In this document: piece by piece, positions 1 through 6,921 of the stretch
How positions within the stretch are numbered: the first letter of the stretch is position 1
How the letters are laid out: every line of letters starts with the position of its first letter
Position numbers and translations under genes: made by a program
The notes under the pieces: generated by a model
Seen by the model: the letters and a program-made list of their open reading frames with translations, nothing else
What the model was told of the DNA's origin: nothing
The model's database searches: none
From: an uncultured Moraxella sp.
GTDB taxonomy: Bacteria; Pseudomonadota; Gammaproteobacteria; Pseudomonadales; Moraxellaceae
DNA: 8,089 nt
Assembly (NCBI GenBank): GCA_916720335.1
Contig: CAKAQU010000075.1
Location: 1-8,089, forward strand
Direction: 5' to 3'

Positions 1-1
1 C

Positions 2-1354
2 CAACAAGATGCGGTTGGCGATATTGCCGATGAAAGCCTTGAAGTGGATGCGATGAATTCTACTGCCAAAGAATTTTTAAAATCAGCGATTGACGATTAT
101 AACGGCTATTTTAAGACGAATTATAATGTGGATGGTAAATCCTTCCAAAATTACTATCGTGATTTAGCCAAACGCGTCAAAAACAAAGAAGTGGATTTAT
201 TGATTGTGGTTGGGATGTTTTTAACCGGTTTTGATGCCCCAACCTTAAACACGTTATTTGTGGATAAAAATCTTCGCTATCATGGTTTAATTCAAGCCTA
301 TTCTCGTACAAACCGTATTTATAACAGCACCAAAACTTTTGGCAACATCGTAACCTTCCGCGATTTAGAACAAGACACTATTGATGCGATTACCCTTTTT
401 GGTAAATCTGATATGTGTAATGTTGTGCTGGAAAAAAGTTATCAAGAGTATATGGAGGGTTTTACCGATGCTAGTGTTGCCCGTCGTGGGTATTTAGATG
501 TCATTGCTGAGTTAAAAGAAAGATTCCCAAATCCAGATGAAATTCAAACCGAAAAAGACAAAAAAGCCTTTGTAAAATTATTTGGTGAATATTTGCAGGT
601 TGAAAACATTCTGCAAAACTATGATGAGTTCGCTGCTTTACAAGCATTTCAATCGCTTGATATCAGCGATGTAAAAGCTGTTGAAGCATTTAAAGAAAAC
701 TATTATTTAACAGATGATGCTTTTGCTAAAATGCAACCGATTGATATGCCAAGTGAACGCAGCATTCAGAATTACCGTTCAACTTACAACGATATTCGCG
801 ATTGGCTCTGTCGCCAAAAAGAAGGGGATGAAAAAGCCAAATTAACCATTGATTGGGATGATGTGGTGTTTGAAGTGGATTTATTAAAATCCCAAGAAAT
901 TAATTTAGATTACATTTTAGAATTGATTTTTGAACATAACAAAAAAATCAAAAATAAATCTGAACTCATTGATGAGATTCAAACCACAACCCGAGCCAGC
1001 CTAGGAAACCGAGCCAAAGAAACTTTGATTGTGGATTTTATTAATCAAACAGACTTGGATAACATTGCTGACAAAGCTGGTATTATTGAATCTTTCTTCC
1101 AATTTGCCCAAAAAGAGCAGCAAAAAGAAGCCAATGAATTAATTAGTAGTGAAGGATTAAATATTGAAGCGGCAAAACGTTATATTAACGCATCGTTAAA
1201 ACGTGGATACGCGAGTGAACAAGGTACGGATTTAAATGATGCTCTACCCAAAATGAGCCCACTTAATCCGCAATACCATGACAAAAAAGGAAGAGTTTTC
1301 CAAAAAATTGATGCCTTTGTTAAGAAGTTTAAAGAAATTGATTTTATCAAATAG
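2..1354 (+). CDS. hsdR: Type I restriction enzyme R subunit (HsdR), C-terminal part, 5'-truncated by window edge
   Basis: The reading frame is open from base 2, so this is the last 450 residues of a protein whose family is usually about 1000 residues. HsdR is the ATP-driven DNA translocase and nuclease subunit of the HsdRMS complex, which cuts DNA lacking the host methylation pattern. Seen here is the end of the second RecA-like motor domain: helicase motif V (TGFDAPTLNTLFVDK, visible residues 75-89) and motif VI (QAYSRTNRI, 98-106) with its arginines. About 340 residues of charged, mostly helical sequence follow, matching the EcoR124I-type C-terminal domain that docks on the methyltransferase core. 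The nuclease domain, Walker A and DEAD-like box would lie upstream, outside the window. The visible part has no frameshift or premature stop. hsdM and hsdS are not downstream, so if present they must be upstream. Family assignment is firm; whether the system is complete cannot be judged. Confidence 0.95.
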   Translation, partial: QQDAVGDIADESLEVDAMNSTAKEFLKSAIDDYNGYFKTNYNVDGKSFQNYYRDLAKRVKNKEVDLLIVVGMFLTGFDAPTLNTLFVDKNLRYHGLIQAYSRTNRIYNSTKTFGNIVTFRDLEQDTIDAITLFGKSDMCNVVLEKSYQEYMEGFTDASVARRGYLDVIAELKERFPNPDEIQTEKDKKAFVKLFGEYLQVENILQNYDEFAALQAFQSLDISDVKAVEAFKENYYLTDDAFAKMQPIDMPSERSIQNYRSTYNDIRDWLCRQKEGDEKAKLTIDWDDVVFEVDLLKSQEINLDYILELIFEHNKKIKNKSELIDEIQTTTRASLGNRAKETLIVDFINQTDLDNIADKAGIIESFFQFAQKEQQKEANELISSEGLNIEAAKRYINASLKRGYASEQGTDLNDALPKMSPLNPQYHDKKGRVFQKIDAFVKKFKEIDFIK

Positions 1355-1392
1355 TGTGCAGGTGGTTTTTATAAAAAAAATTTTCCAAACCA

Positions 1393-1401
1393 TGTTACAA
1401 T
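1393..1401 (+). promoter_or_regulatory. Extended -10 promoter for ddc
   Basis: TGTTACAAT fits the extended -10 form TGnTATAAT, with one mismatch in the hexamer. No convincing -35 hexamer lies at the right distance. An A8T4 tract at 1373-1384 occupies the -35 region and may act as a bent or UP-like element. The predicted transcription start is near 1408, giving a leader of about 20 bases. Because no terminator is visible after hsdR, some read-through into ddc is also possible. Inferred from sequence pattern only. Confidence 0.5.
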
Positions 1402-1418
1402 GAAACAAATATTAATTC

Positions 1419-1422
1419 GGAG
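1419..1422 (+). promoter_or_regulatory. Ribosome binding site of ddc
   Basis: GGAG lies five bases before the ATG at 1428. This fixes the ddc start, and it is one of only two clear Shine-Dalgarno sites in the window, the other being that of parA. Confidence 0.7.
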
Positions 1423-1427
1423 CATAT

Positions 1428-2972
1428 ATGTCTGATTTATCCAAACACCGCCAAACGTTATTTTGTAAAGATGAAAAAGCCATTTTAGAGTATGAAACCG
1501 CTATGAATCGTGCCATTCAAGCGGTTAAAAATTGGCTTGATGACGATAAAATGTATACGGGCGGCAGCATTCGCCAATTGCGGTCTCAAATTCGTTTTTT
1601 ACCATCCAAAGAAGGCTTGGGGCTGGATGGTGCTTTGGAGCGGGCAATTGATTTATTTTTAAATAAAAGCTTAAAAGTTCACCATCCGCATTCTTTGGCG
1701 CATCTACATTGCCCAACTATGGTTGCCAGCCAAGTTGCTGAAGTTTTGATTAATGCCACCAACCAATCTATGGACTCATGGGACCAAAGCCCATCGGGTT
1801 CTTTGATGGAAGTTTTATTAATTGATTGGCTTCGTCAAAAAGTGGGTTTTGGCACTGGCGACGCTGGCGTATTTACGTCAGGTGGCACTCAGTCTAACTT
1901 GATGGGCGTACTTTTAGCTCGCGATGCCTGCATTGCCAAACATTATCAAGCAGCAGATGGTAAACCTTGGTCGGTGCAGCGTAATGGTCTGCCACCAGAA
2001 GCCATTCAAAAAGTTAAAGTTTTATGTTCAGAAAATGCTCATTTTAGCGTTCAAAAAAATATGGCAATGATGGGCATGGGTTTTGAGTCAGTGGTTGCTG
2101 TGCCTGTTAATGAATGCGCTCAAATGGACGTCAGTGCTTTACAAGAGATTGTTAAAAAACTTAGCGACGATGGCAAAATCATTGCTTGCATTGTCGCCAC
2201 CGCTGGCACAACTGATGCTGGTGCTATCGATGATATGAATGCCATTCGTGATATTGCCGATGCTTGTGGTGCGTGGCTGCACGTCGATGCTGCTTGGGGT
2301 GGGGCGCTGATTTTGTCCAATCAATACCGTCATTTACTGCAAGGTATTGAAAAGGCGGATTCAGTTACACTAGACTTTCATAAGCATTACTTCCAAACTA
2401 TATCCTGCGGCGCATTTTTATTAAAAGATAAAGATAACTACCGATTTATGCATTATGAAGCCGAATATCTAAATTCAGCTTATGATGAAGAACATGGCGT
2501 GCCAAATTTGGTATCTAAATCTTTGCAAACCACTCGCCGATTTGATGCGTTAAAATTATGGCTAACGGTAGAAGCGCTTGGTGAAGATTTGTACGGTTCC
2601 ATGATTGACCATGGCGTGGATTTAACCCGTGAAGTGGCAGAATACATTAAAAACACCGATGAGCTTGAGCTTTTGGTTGAACCACAATTTGCGTCTGTGC
2701 TATTTAGAGTTGCACCAAAAGATTATCCAGAACAATTCATTGATAGCTTAAATCAAAATGTCGCTGATGAACTGTTTGCGCGCGGTGAAGCCAATATTGG
2801 CGTTACTCGAGTTATTGATAAAAACCGTAATGTTCAGTCCCTAAAAATGACCACTCTAAGTCCAATTGCAACACTGGATGACGTAAAAACGTTATTAAAT
2901 GATGTTTTAAAAGAGGCTTATCGAATCAAAGCCGATATTCAAAACGGTACTTATACTCCACCAATTGCTTAA
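1428..2972 (+). CDS. ddc: L-2,4-diaminobutyrate decarboxylase (PLP-dependent, group II)
   Basis: This cytosolic enzyme of 514 residues removes CO2 from L-2,4-diaminobutyrate to give 1,3-diaminopropane. It carries the group II amino-acid decarboxylase fold: a conserved substrate-side stretch VHHPHSLAHLHCP (84-96), the phosphate-binding TSGGTQSN (150-157), the cofactor-stacking histidine in SENAHFS (His205), the PLP-nitrogen aspartate in HVDAAWGG (Asp287), and the Schiff-base lysine in DFHKHYF (Lys319). Length and sequence match, from memory, the Acinetobacter baumannii enzyme (about 510 residues) over nearly the whole chain. The ATG at 1428 follows a good GGAG and matches the family N-terminus. 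In Acinetobacter the gene follows dat, the aminotransferase that makes diaminobutyrate. Here hsdR precedes it and a terminator follows, so it appears to be a single-gene unit. Related group II enzymes acting on aspartate (PanP) or glutamate are the main alternative; close resemblance to Ddc makes them less likely. Confidence 0.9.
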   Translation: MSDLSKHRQTLFCKDEKAILEYETAMNRAIQAVKNWLDDDKMYTGGSIRQLRSQIRFLPSKEGLGLDGALERAIDLFLNKSLKVHHPHSLAHLHCPTMVASQVAEVLINATNQSMDSWDQSPSGSLMEVLLIDWLRQKVGFGTGDAGVFTSGGTQSNLMGVLLARDACIAKHYQAADGKPWSVQRNGLPPEAIQKVKVLCSENAHFSVQKNMAMMGMGFESVVAVPVNECAQMDVSALQEIVKKLSDDGKIIACIVATAGTTDAGAIDDMNAIRDIADACGAWLHVDAAWGGALILSNQYRHLLQGIEKADSVTLDFHKHYFQTISCGAFLLKDKDNYRFMHYEAEYLNSAYDEEHGVPNLVSKSLQTTRRFDALKLWLTVEALGEDLYGSMIDHGVDLTREVAEYIKNTDELELLVEPQFASVLFRVAPKDYPEQFIDSLNQNVADELFARGEANIGVTRVIDKNRNVQSLKMTTLSPIATLDDVKTLLNDVLKEAYRIKADIQNGTYTPPIA

Positions 2973-2986
2973 AATTAGATCAAAAT

Positions 2987-3014
2987 AAAAAACCGATTTT
3001 TAATCGGTTTTTTT
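2987..3014. terminator. Bidirectional rho-independent terminator between ddc and nth
   Basis: An inverted repeat CCGATT / AATCGG (2993-2998 with 3002-3007) closes on a three-base loop. It is flanked by an A run on the left (2987-2992) and a T run on the right (3008-3014), so either strand gives a hairpin followed by U residues. It begins 15 bases after the ddc stop and ends just before the nth stop on the opposite strand, serving both converging units. Confidence 0.9.
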
Positions 3015-3017
3015 ATT

Positions 3018-3734
3018 TTATTGCTCTGCCCATTTGGTTTTATCTTTAAAATTACATACCAAATAAACAGGACAAGCACCGCATCTAGGCGTGCGCGCCA
3101 TGCAGGTGTAGCGTCCATGCAAAATTAAATAATGATGCGCATCCAGTAAAAATTCTTTGGGGATGACCTGCATTAGTTTATCTTCAACTTGCCTAACGGT
3201 TTTGCCAGTGGCAAGCCCTGTGCGATTTCCTACCCGAAAAATATGCGTATCCACCGCCATGACAGGTTGACCAAAAGCAGTATTTAACACCACATTAGCG
3301 GTTTTTCGTCCAACACCAGCTAGTGACTCCAAGTCTTCCCGAGTATTGGGTACTTTGCCATCAAATTTATCCAGTAAATCCTGACAGGCTTTGATGATGT
3401 TGTTTGCTTTGGCATTATACAGCCCAATGGTTTTGATGTATTCTTTTAAACCATCCACACCCAAATCCAGTATTTGTTTTGGGGTATTGGCAACCTTAAA
3501 AAGTTTATTTGTGGCAATATTGACGCTTTTGTCAGTTGCTTGAGCTGATAAAATAACCGCAATTAAAAGCTCAAATTCATTGCAATAATTTAATTCAGTA
3601 ACTGGTTCTTTAATGGTTTGAGCTAAAATTTGAAAAAATTGATGCACTTTTTCTTTACTCATACGCCGAGAAGGTGGCGTTTGAGCGGTTTTTGTGGTGG
3701 TTAATTTTTTGGATTTAGAAGGTGTTTTGTTCAT
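3018..3734 (-). CDS. nth: Endonuclease III (DNA glycosylase / AP lyase)
   Basis: This base-excision repair enzyme removes oxidised pyrimidines and cleaves the abasic site by a lyase reaction. The protein has 238 residues; the E. coli enzyme has 211. The helix-hairpin-helix LAGVGRKTANVVLNTAFG (138-155) contains the catalytic lysine (Lys144), followed by the catalytic aspartate in AVDTHIFRVGNRT (Asp162). The [4Fe-4S] cluster ligands are Cys211, Cys218, Cys221 and Cys227, with the exact C-x6-C-x2-C-x5-C spacing. Residues 1-24 form a Lys/Thr-rich extension without acidic residues, absent from E. coli Nth, which aligns from about Met25. I keep Met1 because its ATG overlaps the upstream protease stop as ATGA, a usual coupling arrangement, and neither candidate start has a clear Shine-Dalgarno site. 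The gene is second in a two-gene unit and ends at the shared terminator. Confidence 0.95.
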   Translation of the reverse strand: MNKTPSKSKKLTTTKTAQTPPSRRMSKEKVHQFFQILAQTIKEPVTELNYCNEFELLIAVILSAQATDKSVNIATNKLFKVANTPKQILDLGVDGLKEYIKTIGLYNAKANNIIKACQDLLDKFDGKVPNTREDLESLAGVGRKTANVVLNTAFGQPVMAVDTHIFRVGNRTGLATGKTVRQVEDKLMQVIPKEFLLDAHHYLILHGRYTCMARTPRCGACPVYLVCNFKDKTKWAEQ

Positions 3735-6094
3735 GATTTTTTATTAAATGATTTTTCCCAAAGTGTAAAACGGCTAATAATCTTACCAAACAAACTGTCT
3801 TTTTTGTAATCGCCGCGTTTATTTTTATCACAAACGCTTTGCCCAGTTAGTAGTGCCAAGGCTTCAAAAACATGCGATACGGCATAAATATGAAACTGTT
3901 TATTGTCAATCGCTTCTAAAATCTTATCTGATAATAATAAATTTTGCACATTACTTTTGGGAAGAATCACGCCTTGATTGCCAGTCAAACCATCTATTTG
4001 ACAGGCGTTAAAAAATCCTGTAACTTTTTGGCTAACGCCCCCAACTGCTTGAGCAAAACCCAATTGATTCATCGAACCTGTAATGGCAAGGTTTTGCTGA
4101 ATTGGAACTTGTGCCAGCGCCGAAAACAGCACACACATTTGAGCGAGTGTGGCACTATCGCCATCAACATATGTGTAATTTTGCTCCATTGCCAAGGATG
4201 CGCTAAAATTAAGTTCGCCAAATTCGCCAAACAGCGACCGTAAAAAACTTGCCATAATGAGCATGCCTTTAGCGTGTATGTTGCCTGCCAGTTCAATATC
4301 TCGCTCAATATCTAAAACGTCGCCTGCTCCAAAATTAGGCTGAATTAGAGCGGTGATTTTGCATGGCAAACCAAAGGCATCTTTGTCGTTATCATTATGA
4401 CCAAAATCTAAAATCGTCAATGCATTGATTTGTCCGATTGCGCTGCCTGACATACTAAATAATTGATGACCGTTTTTAATTTCTTGCCAATACAGCGATG
4501 AGATATGGCTATGGCGTTTTTCTAGATTTTGTAAAGCGGTTTTAACGTGCGCTTTTAGCACCAAAGGACTTTGTACTTTTTGGGCGATATAAGCCGATTC
4601 AAACAGCAGATTATTTAAGGTATCTTTATGAAAATCAAAGAAATTTTTATTCTCGCTTAGGCGGCAAAGTTCATCTAAAATCGCTGCTATGGCTGTATTA
4701 TCAAAAGGCGGCAGCTTATTTTCCTTAACAATTTTGATTATTTTTTGTGCTAAAAAAAGCGTACTTTCAGCATTTTTTGCGATTTTATCATCAAAATCTG
4801 CCCGAATCTTAAATAGACGTTCAAAATCGGGGTCGTTTTCTACCAAATCATAATATAAATCGAGCGTCCCCAATAAAATAACTTTAACATCTAAAGGAAT
4901 ATCATCAGGCGTTAAAGAAAGATTTGTGCTTGTGGTAAACAGCTCATCAAGATTGCAAAGGGTGATTTTTTGGGATTGTAGTGAATTTTTTAGCCCTTGC
5001 CAAACGTAAGAATACTCAAAAAGCGTTTGAGCATTTAACACCAAATAACCCCCATTGGCTTGGTGTAATAAACCCGACTGTATCATGCTATGGTCGCAAT
5101 AGGTCGTGCCTTGCTCAGTGGTGTATTGGATTGAACCAAACAGTTTGGCGTAGCTTGATGACTGGCTTTCTGCAAAAATCACAGGACAGCCTGTTTGTTT
5201 GCTGTGATGGCTTAGTACATTGACAAAATAACGAGCAGGAATGGGGTTTTGGAAATTGCCAAAAAAACCATCAGCTTCTTCTGTGATAAAAGATGCATTT
5301 TTAATCATATCATCTTGAAGATTGATTAAATACTGATGAACCTTTGGCGCAGTAAATGCATCTAATAAAACAGCAAAAAGCGGTTTAATGATTGCACAAG
5401 CAGCATCGTGATAAAGGGCGTCTAGTTGTTGGTAAAGCGTTTTTTCTAAGCCATTTAATTGATATTCAATATCATAATATTGTTTTAGTAATTGATTTTT
5501 TACTGTTGTATCCAAAGGTTTATCAGCTGTACGACTAGGGATAAAATCAGCTTGACCGTCATTATTAATAATCAATGTTAAGTGATGGTTTTTGGCATCA
5601 TTATCCAATCGCTCATAAAATTTGCTTTGAGTATCTGAAAAATCTAATTTTAGACGGTCAATTTTGCGCTGGTAGGTAGGCGATGAAAATTTTATCCGTA
5701 ATTTTTTTTTGGCTTTTTTAAAAATTTCATGAACTGTTTGGGCAAATTTTAGCCCTGTACCAGCCTCAAAATTAAGAGCCAATGGACGATTGGCATCCTT
5801 AAAATTATATACATAGACCCAATCATCAGGCGTTGGTTGATATTTGGCATGCTGGGTGAGTAATTCTAAAATCAATGTTTTTTTACCAAGTCCTAATCTG
5901 CCCGATGCAAAAATATGATAGCCTGGTTGTTTTATATCCAAAGCGGTGCAAATAGCTTCTCGCGCTCGCTGTTGCCCAAAATATACATCAAATTTTTTTA
6001 GCTGGTGGCGTTTGGGCAACGTGTTTGGGTCAGTGTGATAATCTAAATCATAAAGAGTTAGATGTTGTGGGTCTTGTTGTATCAGTTTGGTCAT
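3731..6094 (-). CDS. Lon-family ATP-dependent protease, LonB/LonC type (COG1067)
   Basis: This 787-residue protein joins an AAA ATPase to a C-terminal Lon serine-lysine protease domain and lacks the N-terminal substrate domain of classical Lon. No membrane segment is evident, so it is probably cytosolic. In order: a P-loop region GRLGLGKKT (65-73), a charged helical insertion (about 120-270), a Walker B-like ANGGYLVLN (346-354), a sensor-1-like strand VILLGTLDL (405-413), DPDFERLFK (421-429, probable arginine-finger region), a helical lid, then the protease domain from about 545. The catalytic serine is in VDGDSATL (Ser647) and the lysine in VGGVSQKVTGFF (Lys690), so the protease site looks intact. 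The P-loop has Lys72 where Ser/Thr is usual, and the Walker B acidic position is Asn354. A run of nine A residues encodes Lys129-131. No Shine-Dalgarno precedes the ATG; an in-frame stop lies nine codons upstream, with no alternative start between. The natural substrates of this family are poorly known. Confidence 0.9.
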   Translation of the reverse strand: MTKLIQQDPQHLTLYDLDYHTDPNTLPKRHQLKKFDVYFGQQRAREAICTALDIKQPGYHIFASGRLGLGKKTLILELLTQHAKYQPTPDDWVYVYNFKDANRPLALNFEAGTGLKFAQTVHEIFKKAKKKLRIKFSSPTYQRKIDRLKLDFSDTQSKFYERLDNDAKNHHLTLIINNDGQADFIPSRTADKPLDTTVKNQLLKQYYDIEYQLNGLEKTLYQQLDALYHDAACAIIKPLFAVLLDAFTAPKVHQYLINLQDDMIKNASFITEEADGFFGNFQNPIPARYFVNVLSHHSKQTGCPVIFAESQSSSYAKLFGSIQYTTEQGTTYCDHSMIQSGLLHQANGGYLVLNAQTLFEYSYVWQGLKNSLQSQKITLCNLDELFTTSTNLSLTPDDIPLDVKVILLGTLDLYYDLVENDPDFERLFKIRADFDDKIAKNAESTLFLAQKIIKIVKENKLPPFDNTAIAAILDELCRLSENKNFFDFHKDTLNNLLFESAYIAQKVQSPLVLKAHVKTALQNLEKRHSHISSLYWQEIKNGHQLFSMSGSAIGQINALTILDFGHNDNDKDAFGLPCKITALIQPNFGAGDVLDIERDIELAGNIHAKGMLIMASFLRSLFGEFGELNFSASLAMEQNYTYVDGDSATLAQMCVLFSALAQVPIQQNLAITGSMNQLGFAQAVGGVSQKVTGFFNACQIDGLTGNQGVILPKSNVQNLLLSDKILEAIDNKQFHIYAVSHVFEALALLTGQSVCDKNKRGDYKKDSLFGKIISRFTLWEKSFNKKS

Positions 6095-6136
6095 GAATCT
6101 ATAACAATACTTGATAAGTTATGGTAAATTTGTGCT

Positions 6137-6145
6137 ATTGTAACA
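6137..6145 (-). promoter_or_regulatory. Extended -10 promoter for the protease-nth unit
   Basis: Read on the minus strand this is TGTTACAAT, identical over nine bases to the proposed ddc element. A transcription start near 6130 would leave a leader of about 35 bases before the ATG at 6094. The -35 region is poor (TTTTAT at about 6158-6163). The site overlaps the proposed -35 of the opposing rsmG promoter. Confidence 0.45.
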
Positions 6146-6164
6146 GATAAAACCATGATAAAAT
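6138..6164 (+). promoter_or_regulatory. Promoter for rsmG-parA-parB
   Basis: A -35 element TTGTAA (6138-6143) and a -10 element TAAAAT (6159-6164) are separated by 15 bases, and TG at 6156-6157 makes the -10 extended. The start would be near 6171, giving a leader of about 34 bases to the ATG at 6205. The 15-base spacer is short, which the extended -10 may offset. Assigned by pattern only. Confidence 0.45.
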
Positions 6165-6204
6165 AGCAAGTTTGCATAAAAACCTATCACGATAATTGAC
6201 GACA

Positions 6205-6921
6205 ATGACAACAACTCATTTAAAAACTTATTCAAAAATTAATCATGTGGCTTTGGATTTTTTTCATCAAATAAAAACAGCAGCTGGGTTGTTGGATTTG
6301 CTATTGACGGATGAGCAAGTTTATCAATTGTTACATTATTTAGATGGACTATTATTGTGGAATAAAGCCTATAATTTAACTGCCATCAGCGACCCAAAGG
6401 ATGCTTTAGTCAAACATATTTTTGACTGTTTGGCGATTTTGCCAAAATTACCATTTTTGGATAAACAGGATATTTGTCTTTTGGATATTGGCACAGGCGC
6501 GGGACTGCCTGCTGTAATTTTGGCTATTTTTAGACCCGATTGGCAGATTTGCGCTTTGGATAGTAATAATAAAAAAATTCGTTTTATTCGCCAAATGGTA
6601 GGCGAGTTAGCGCTTAAAAATTTAACACCCATCAATGAGCGTATTGAAAACCATCAAACCACAAAGCCATATGATATTATTACGTCTAGGGCGTTTTCAT
6701 CTTTAAATGATTTTGTCAGTCTTGCGATGCCTTATTTAAAAACAAATGGTGTTTTTTATGCGATGAAAGGCAAAATGCCAACCGAAGAGGACGTACAAAC
6801 CCTAAGGGCTATTAACCCAGATTTTTTTGTTCAAACCACCCCTATTAGTGTTCCTGGCTTAAACGAAAGCCGCTGCGTGGTTTATATCAAAACTTTGACA
6901 AACAACAAGGAAAAATCATGA
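6205..6921 (+). CDS. rsmG: 16S rRNA (guanine-527-N7)-methyltransferase
   Basis: RsmG (GidB) uses S-adenosylmethionine to methylate N7 of G527 in 16S rRNA within the small ribosomal subunit; in other bacteria its loss gives low-level streptomycin resistance. From the ATG at 6205 the protein has 238 residues, against 207 in E. coli. Family signatures are WNKAYNLTAISDP (52-64), the SAM-binding LLDIGTGAGLPAVILA (92-107), an acidic ribose-binding position in ALDSNNKKIRF (117-127), SRAFSSLNDFVS (161-172) and FYAMKGKMP (184-192). The first 15 or so residues extend beyond the E. coli N-terminus. A TTG at 6196 in the same frame, right after an in-frame TAA, would add three residues; neither start has a clear Shine-Dalgarno site and I prefer ATG. 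The stop overlaps the parA start by four bases (ATGA), so the two are probably coupled. Confidence 0.95.
   Translation: MTTTHLKTYSKINHVALDFFHQIKTAAGLLDLLLTDEQVYQLLHYLDGLLLWNKAYNLTAISDPKDALVKHIFDCLAILPKLPFLDKQDICLLDIGTGAGLPAVILAIFRPDWQICALDSNNKKIRFIRQMVGELALKNLTPINERIENHQTTKPYDIITSRAFSSLNDFVSLAMPYLKTNGVFYAMKGKMPTEEDVQTLRAINPDFFVQTTPISVPGLNESRCVVYIKTLTNNKEKS
6907..6911 (+). promoter_or_regulatory. Ribosome binding site of parA inside the end of rsmG
   Basis: AAGGA lies six bases before the parA ATG at 6918, within the last codons of rsmG. It supports independent or re-initiated translation of parA and fixes its start despite the four-base overlap. Confidence 0.7.

Noticed and set aside
17..31. 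Repeated word GATATTGCCGATG near base 20 and again near 2250
   Set aside because: Both copies lie in coding sequence and encode the same residues (D-I-A-D) in unrelated proteins; a chance match of common codons.
1355..1427. Possible terminator after hsdR (GGTTT at 1364-1368 with AAACC at 1387-1391)
   Set aside because: The stem is only five pairs with an 18-base loop and no following T run, and the region is better explained as the ddc promoter.
1525..1716. Minus-strand open frame of 63 codons, and two further ones at 2120-2333
   Set aside because: All are antisense to ddc, whose conserved motifs account for this DNA; the low-complexity Ala/Ser-rich products are typical of shadow frames.
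3944..4243. Plus-strand open frame of 99 codons
   Set aside because: It lies wholly inside the well-supported Lon-like protease on the opposite strand, overlaps its catalytic-site coding region, and shows no recognisable domain or ribosome binding site.
4069..4308. Minus-strand open frame of 79 codons within the protease gene
   Set aside because: It is a different frame of the same strand as the protease and has no family features.
4981..5223. Plus-strand open frame of 80 codons
   Set aside because: It is antisense to the protease gene and has composition expected of a shadow frame.
6095..6204. Small RNA, tRNA, parS or DnaA boxes in the largest non-coding stretch
   Set aside because: No cloverleaf, no TGTTTCACGTGAAACA-like palindrome and no TTATCCACA-type boxes are seen; only promoter-like elements are present.
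6369..6635. Minus-strand open frame of 88 codons
   Set aside because: It is antisense to the SAM-binding region of rsmG, with no supporting signal.
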